From the NCBI RefSeq assembly GCF_003852545.1, contig NZ_QAJR01000004.1, forward strand, positions 1 through 64,000: a stretch of DNA of 64,000 nt. Direction: 5' to 3'. Shown piece after piece: positions 61,311-64,000 of the stretch (position 1 is its first letter; every line of letters starts with the position of its first letter). The stretch is from Acidovorax sp. FJL06 (lineage in GTDB: Bacteria > Pseudomonadota > Gammaproteobacteria > Burkholderiales > Burkholderiaceae_C). A model generated the notes under the pieces. That model was not told the origin of the DNA and searched no databases. It saw only the letters and a program-made list of their open reading frames with translations. The position numbers and the translations under genes are program-made.

Positions 61311-63881
61311 CTATTGAATCAAATTGATGGTGGATATCGCTCCTATCGTGCCGGTCAGCTTTACAAAGAAATCCGTATCGTCGAATTGGCTGGTGTTGCT
61401 GCCCGAATTCTGAAACAAATAGGTGCCGGCCGCCGTGCCCGTCTGGATGGTGATGAGGTAGGCCTGTCCGGTATTGTTCAGGACAATCGACAGCCCACTG
61501 CCAATGGTGGCCAGGTAATTGCCCGTGTCTGCATTGCCAATGATGAAGCTTCCAACGGAAGTTGCATTTACTCCGGTCTTGAAATAATCGGTGCCCGTGG
61601 CATTGAAATTCCCCACCGTGTCTATTTGGGTCCGGTTTGACATGTTCGAGCCCGTCTCGATCAGGGTTTCTGAGCCACTGCCACTGAACGGAAGGTTGAT
61701 GGTGTCAGCGGCAGGGCTACCTGTGACGGTCGTGCTTGCGGAGCTGGAGCCAAACAAATTCAGTGTCTGACCGCCTGACCCCAAATTGATGGTGTTATCG
61801 CCTGTGGACTTGGTGTAGTTCAGGGTTGCACCAGCACCATTGATGTTGGTAAAACTCGCCGTTCCGACGCTGCCCGCAACACTGACGATCTGTATGTTGC
61901 TGATGACCTTGGTGCTGAGGTCTATCGACTGTGTCGCGGTCGCGCCAATGTTCAGTATGTTGGTGCCGCCGCCGCCGCCATCAATCGAGGTCAGGAAGTT
62001 GATGATCTGGTTTGCTGTGAAATTAAACACGTCAACGCCCGAACCACCCACCACCGTCACGGGCACATCAGCCGAGGTGAAGTTGTTCGTTCCGTTGGCC
62101 AGGTTGTAGTTCTCGATGTTTGGCAGCGCGGTGAAGGTGCCTGAGGATGCCAGATTGATGGTTTCCGTGCCTGCGGCGGTGATTGTGCCTATGAACTGCG
62201 ACAACTGGCCTGGTGCCATAGTGACCGTCGCGTTGCTGGCAACCACGAGGTTCTCGAAGCCCGACACACTTGCTCCGGCGATATTGGTGCCGTTGAACAG
62301 ATACAGCGTGTCATTGCCACCAGAGCCCGACGTGTAGCTGCCCGTGTAGGTCTTGTTTTCCATTTTCAGGCTGTTGCTGCCCGTGCCCAGGTTGACTGTG
62401 CCAGCCAGAAACGTGTTGCCTGTGTTGGCAAGATCGACCACGTCGTTACCGGTGCCCCCAACGACCGTGGTGACGCCTGAAGTTGCGTTGGCAAACGTGA
62501 TGGTATTGGAGCCATTGGCAAGATTCAGCACTTTGATGTTCGAGAGCGTGCCGCCGGTGGTGCCATTGTTGAGGTTCACGCTTCCGGCCGTGGTGAAGGT
62601 CATTGCATCGGTGTCGGCCGCATTGCCATTGAAGGTCGAGCCGTTCAGGCCGGCGATGGGGCCTGTGAACACATCACCGGCCCCCGAGGTTCCGTTGTAG
62701 GTGTTGCCTGCTGAAAAGATGGACGTTGCACATGCCAGCGTGACATTGGTGACGTTGGCGCCGCCCATCGTTCCGCTGCCGTTGGCCACGGTACAGGTCT
62801 GGTTCAGAGGCTGGGTCTTGATCGTGACAGTGTACGGAGAGCCGAATGCCACAGAGGTGGGGAATGCGAAAGAGCCGTTGGCAGTGATTGCCCACAAATC
62901 AACGCCGTTGTTGAGCAGCTCCAGGGTGCCCACAAGACTAGAAACCGTGCCCCCCACTTTGTAGGCGTTGGTTGCGCACACCACGGCCACGTCGCTCACG
63001 GGGCCTCCCATGGCCCCGGTACCACGGCTGACCGAGCAGGTCTGGCCAATTGGCTGGGTGCGGACGGTGACTGCATACCCGGCGCCGTAGGCCACGGGAA
63101 CAGGGAAGATAAAGCGTCCATTGGCGTTGATTGCCAACAAGTCAGCACCGTTGTTGACCAGTTCCAACGCGCCGGTCAGTCCGGCGACCGTGCCTCCGAC
63201 CTGGTACGCATCCGTGGAGCACATGACAATCAACTTTTCCACAGGGCTGGTGCCCACTACGCCGCTGCCATTGCTCACCGAGCAAGTCTGGCCGGCCGGC
63301 TGGGTATCCACGGTCACCGTGTAGACACTGCCTGCACTGAGCATCGTAGGGAACACGAAAAATCCGTCGCTCGCAACCGTCACTGTCTCTCCGCCGTTGA
63401 TCCTGAGCACCACGGTGCCGGCCAACCAACTGATCGAGCCACTGATCTTCTGGCTCGTGGGCGAGATGGCGAAACTGCGCGTCCAGATCGCCGTGTTGGC
63501 CAGCGTCGCGTTCTCGAGCGTGACTTTGGCGGGATCCACCGTGAGCGTGAGCGTCTGGCCGCCCTCACAGTTGCCGCCGCTCAAGCGCACCGTGACCACC
63601 ATGCGCGCAGTATCGACTGAGATGACAGGAGCAGGCGCCTGGGTGCAAGTGCCACCTACCACGAGGAAATCCGCTGCAACGTTGACGACGCGAGCGCTGT
63701 ATGTCGCCATGATCTGCGCCGGCCGCGTAGCGTCTTGGGCATCGTGGGTAATCTGGACGCTTGCCCCTTGCAGCGAGGGATCCAGTTGCAATTCTGCGGA
63801 ACCGCCCCCGCCGCAGGCACTGAGTACGATGAGGCAGCCCAACAGGGCCAACTGTGTGAACCGTTTCCAGCCGAAAACCAT
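61311..63881 (-). CDS. Large repeat-containing surface lipoprotein
   Basis: This 856-residue protein starts at ATG 63881 with the lipobox GCLIVLSAC, then a Gly stretch. Residues 146-389 are three tandem domains of 81-82 residues, each of the form VGGTV ... NNG ... ANGxFxFP ... YxVTVxTQPxxQTCSV. The C-terminal half is rich in Asn, Gly and Thr with beta-solenoid-like units (GTGNDVVDLANTGN, GGSGVDVFNF, STGDNTINLGSGGQ). It ends DTDFFVKLTGTIGAISTINL. It is probably exposed at the cell surface or in the periplasm. No catalytic site is seen. Confidence 0.85.
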   Translation of the reverse strand: MVFGWKRFTQLALLGCLIVLSACGGGGSAELQLDPSLQGASVQITHDAQDATRPAQIMATYSARVVNVAADFLVVGGTCTQAPAPVISVDTARMVVTVRLSGGNCEGGQTLTLTVDPAKVTLENATLANTAIWTRSFAISPTSQKISGSISWLAGTVVLRINGGETVTVASDGFFVFPTMLSAGSVYTVTVDTQPAGQTCSVSNGSGVVGTSPVEKLIVMCSTDAYQVGGTVAGLTGALELVNNGADLLAINANGRFIFPVPVAYGAGYAVTVRTQPIGQTCSVSRGTGAMGGPVSDVAVVCATNAYKVGGTVSSLVGTLELLNNGVDLWAITANGSFAFPTSVAFGSPYTVTIKTQPLNQTCTVANGSGTMGGANVTNVTLACATSIFSAGNTYNGTSGAGDVFTGPIAGLNGSTFNGNAADTDAMTFTTAGSVNLNNGTTGGTLSNIKVLNLANGSNTITFANATSGVTTVVGGTGNDVVDLANTGNTFLAGTVNLGTGSNSLKMENKTYTGSYTSGSGGNDTLYLFNGTNIAGASVSGFENLVVASNATVTMAPGQLSQFIGTITAAGTETINLASSGTFTALPNIENYNLANGTNNFTSADVPVTVVGGSGVDVFNFTANQIINFLTSIDGGGGGTNILNIGATATQSIDLSTKVISNIQIVSVAGSVGTASFTNINGAGATLNYTKSTGDNTINLGSGGQTLNLFGSSSASTTVTGSPAADTINLPFSGSGSETLIETGSNMSNRTQIDTVGNFNATGTDYFKTGVNATSVGSFIIGNADTGNYLATIGSGLSIVLNNTGQAYLITIQTGTAAGTYLFQNSGSNTSQFDDTDFFVKLTGTIGAISTINLIQ
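62715..63446 (-). repeat. Three tandem 81-82-residue repeats in the lipoprotein gene
   Basis: The repeat units start at about 63446, 63200 and 62957 (minus strand). Each encodes one Ig-like beta domain with a conserved QTC Cys and a second Cys near its end, likely a disulfide. The second and third units are the closest to each other, consistent with duplication. Confidence 0.75.
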
Positions 63882-64000
63882 GGGTGTTCCTTGCGATAAA
63901 AATGACAATGCGCGCGAGCTCGGGGACTGCAATGTGCGTCATATTGTGTCAGACGCCTGAGCGTCGCCTGAGTCGCAACAGTTGCTCTCGCCAAGACCTG

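Noticed and set aside
61128-61640. Plus-strand open frame after waaA
   Set aside because: It runs antisense to the lipoprotein C-terminus and has no recognisable domain.

Overview
The window is a high-GC chromosomal segment with the gene content of a beta-proteobacterium of the Comamonadaceae (Acidovorax-like). Evidence: a Bug/TctC-type solute receptor, WaaA, PrpE, a ChrA permease, many c-di-GMP and DNA-alkylation-repair genes, and a dispersed palindromic repeat that I associate with Acidovorax and relatives. No rRNA, tRNA, CRISPR array or intact transposase was seen.

Layout. 1-5.1 kb is a defence-type island. A minus-strand, tightly coupled operon (RHH protein, SNF2 helicase, AlbA_2 ATP-binding protein, DNA methyltransferase cut by the window edge) abuts a 3' remnant of a type I restriction gene (hsdR). 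5.2-6.6 kb carries a Fic protein behind a tandem 12-bp repeat. 6.8-11.9 kb is housekeeping and regulation: an Ask_Ect-like aspartate kinase, a DMT permease with divergent LysR regulator, a DeoR regulator behind a phased 10-bp repeat, and NudK. 11.9-17.7 kb is a rearranged segment: an Rhs protein with an HExxH tip, followed by a membrane-anchored pilin-like candidate immunity protein, lies between two decayed gene ends (an SDR epimerase and a Fis-type HTH). 17.7-31.4 kb holds an AHL/penicillin-type acylase with divergent GlxA-like regulator, an RlmI-like methyltransferase, a flavodoxin, a diguanylate cyclase, an EVE protein, a QseBC-like two-component pair with paired TTCAT boxes, and small envelope proteins.

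31.6-34.5 kb is an adaptive-response operon (ada, 2OG-Fe(II) oxygenase, alkB) with an Ada-box-like site. A second alkylation-repair pair (ogt and an Ada-AlkA fusion) sits at 55.2-57.4 kb. 34.6-42 kb has a second SNF2 helicase and a LuxR / DUF3237 / TctC / tannase-family cluster suggesting uptake or hydrolysis of an aromatic ester. 42-50.7 kb has EcsC, GlsB, an NlpC/P60 peptidase, a two-gene AMP-phosphorylase-like plus PRPP-synthetase-like unit, an isochorismatase-fold hydrolase, ChrA and PrpE. 51-54.8 kb is a large PAS-GGDEF-EAL protein. 57.5-61.1 kb is pgm/manB, a nitrilase-family hydrolase and waaA. The right end is a large repeat-bearing lipoprotein.

The most striking cross-cutting signal is a roughly 55-bp dispersed palindromic element (core ATAGCTGCTAGCGCTT). 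About nine copies are recognisable. Several supply the stop codon of the adjoining gene, and one lies in frame inside waaA. The best candidates for little-described biology are the Rhs metallopeptidase-like tip with its pilin-like neighbour, the left-edge helicase/AlbA_2/methyltransferase operon, and the iterated operators in front of fic and deoR. All functional calls are from reading translated sequence; no database search was run.
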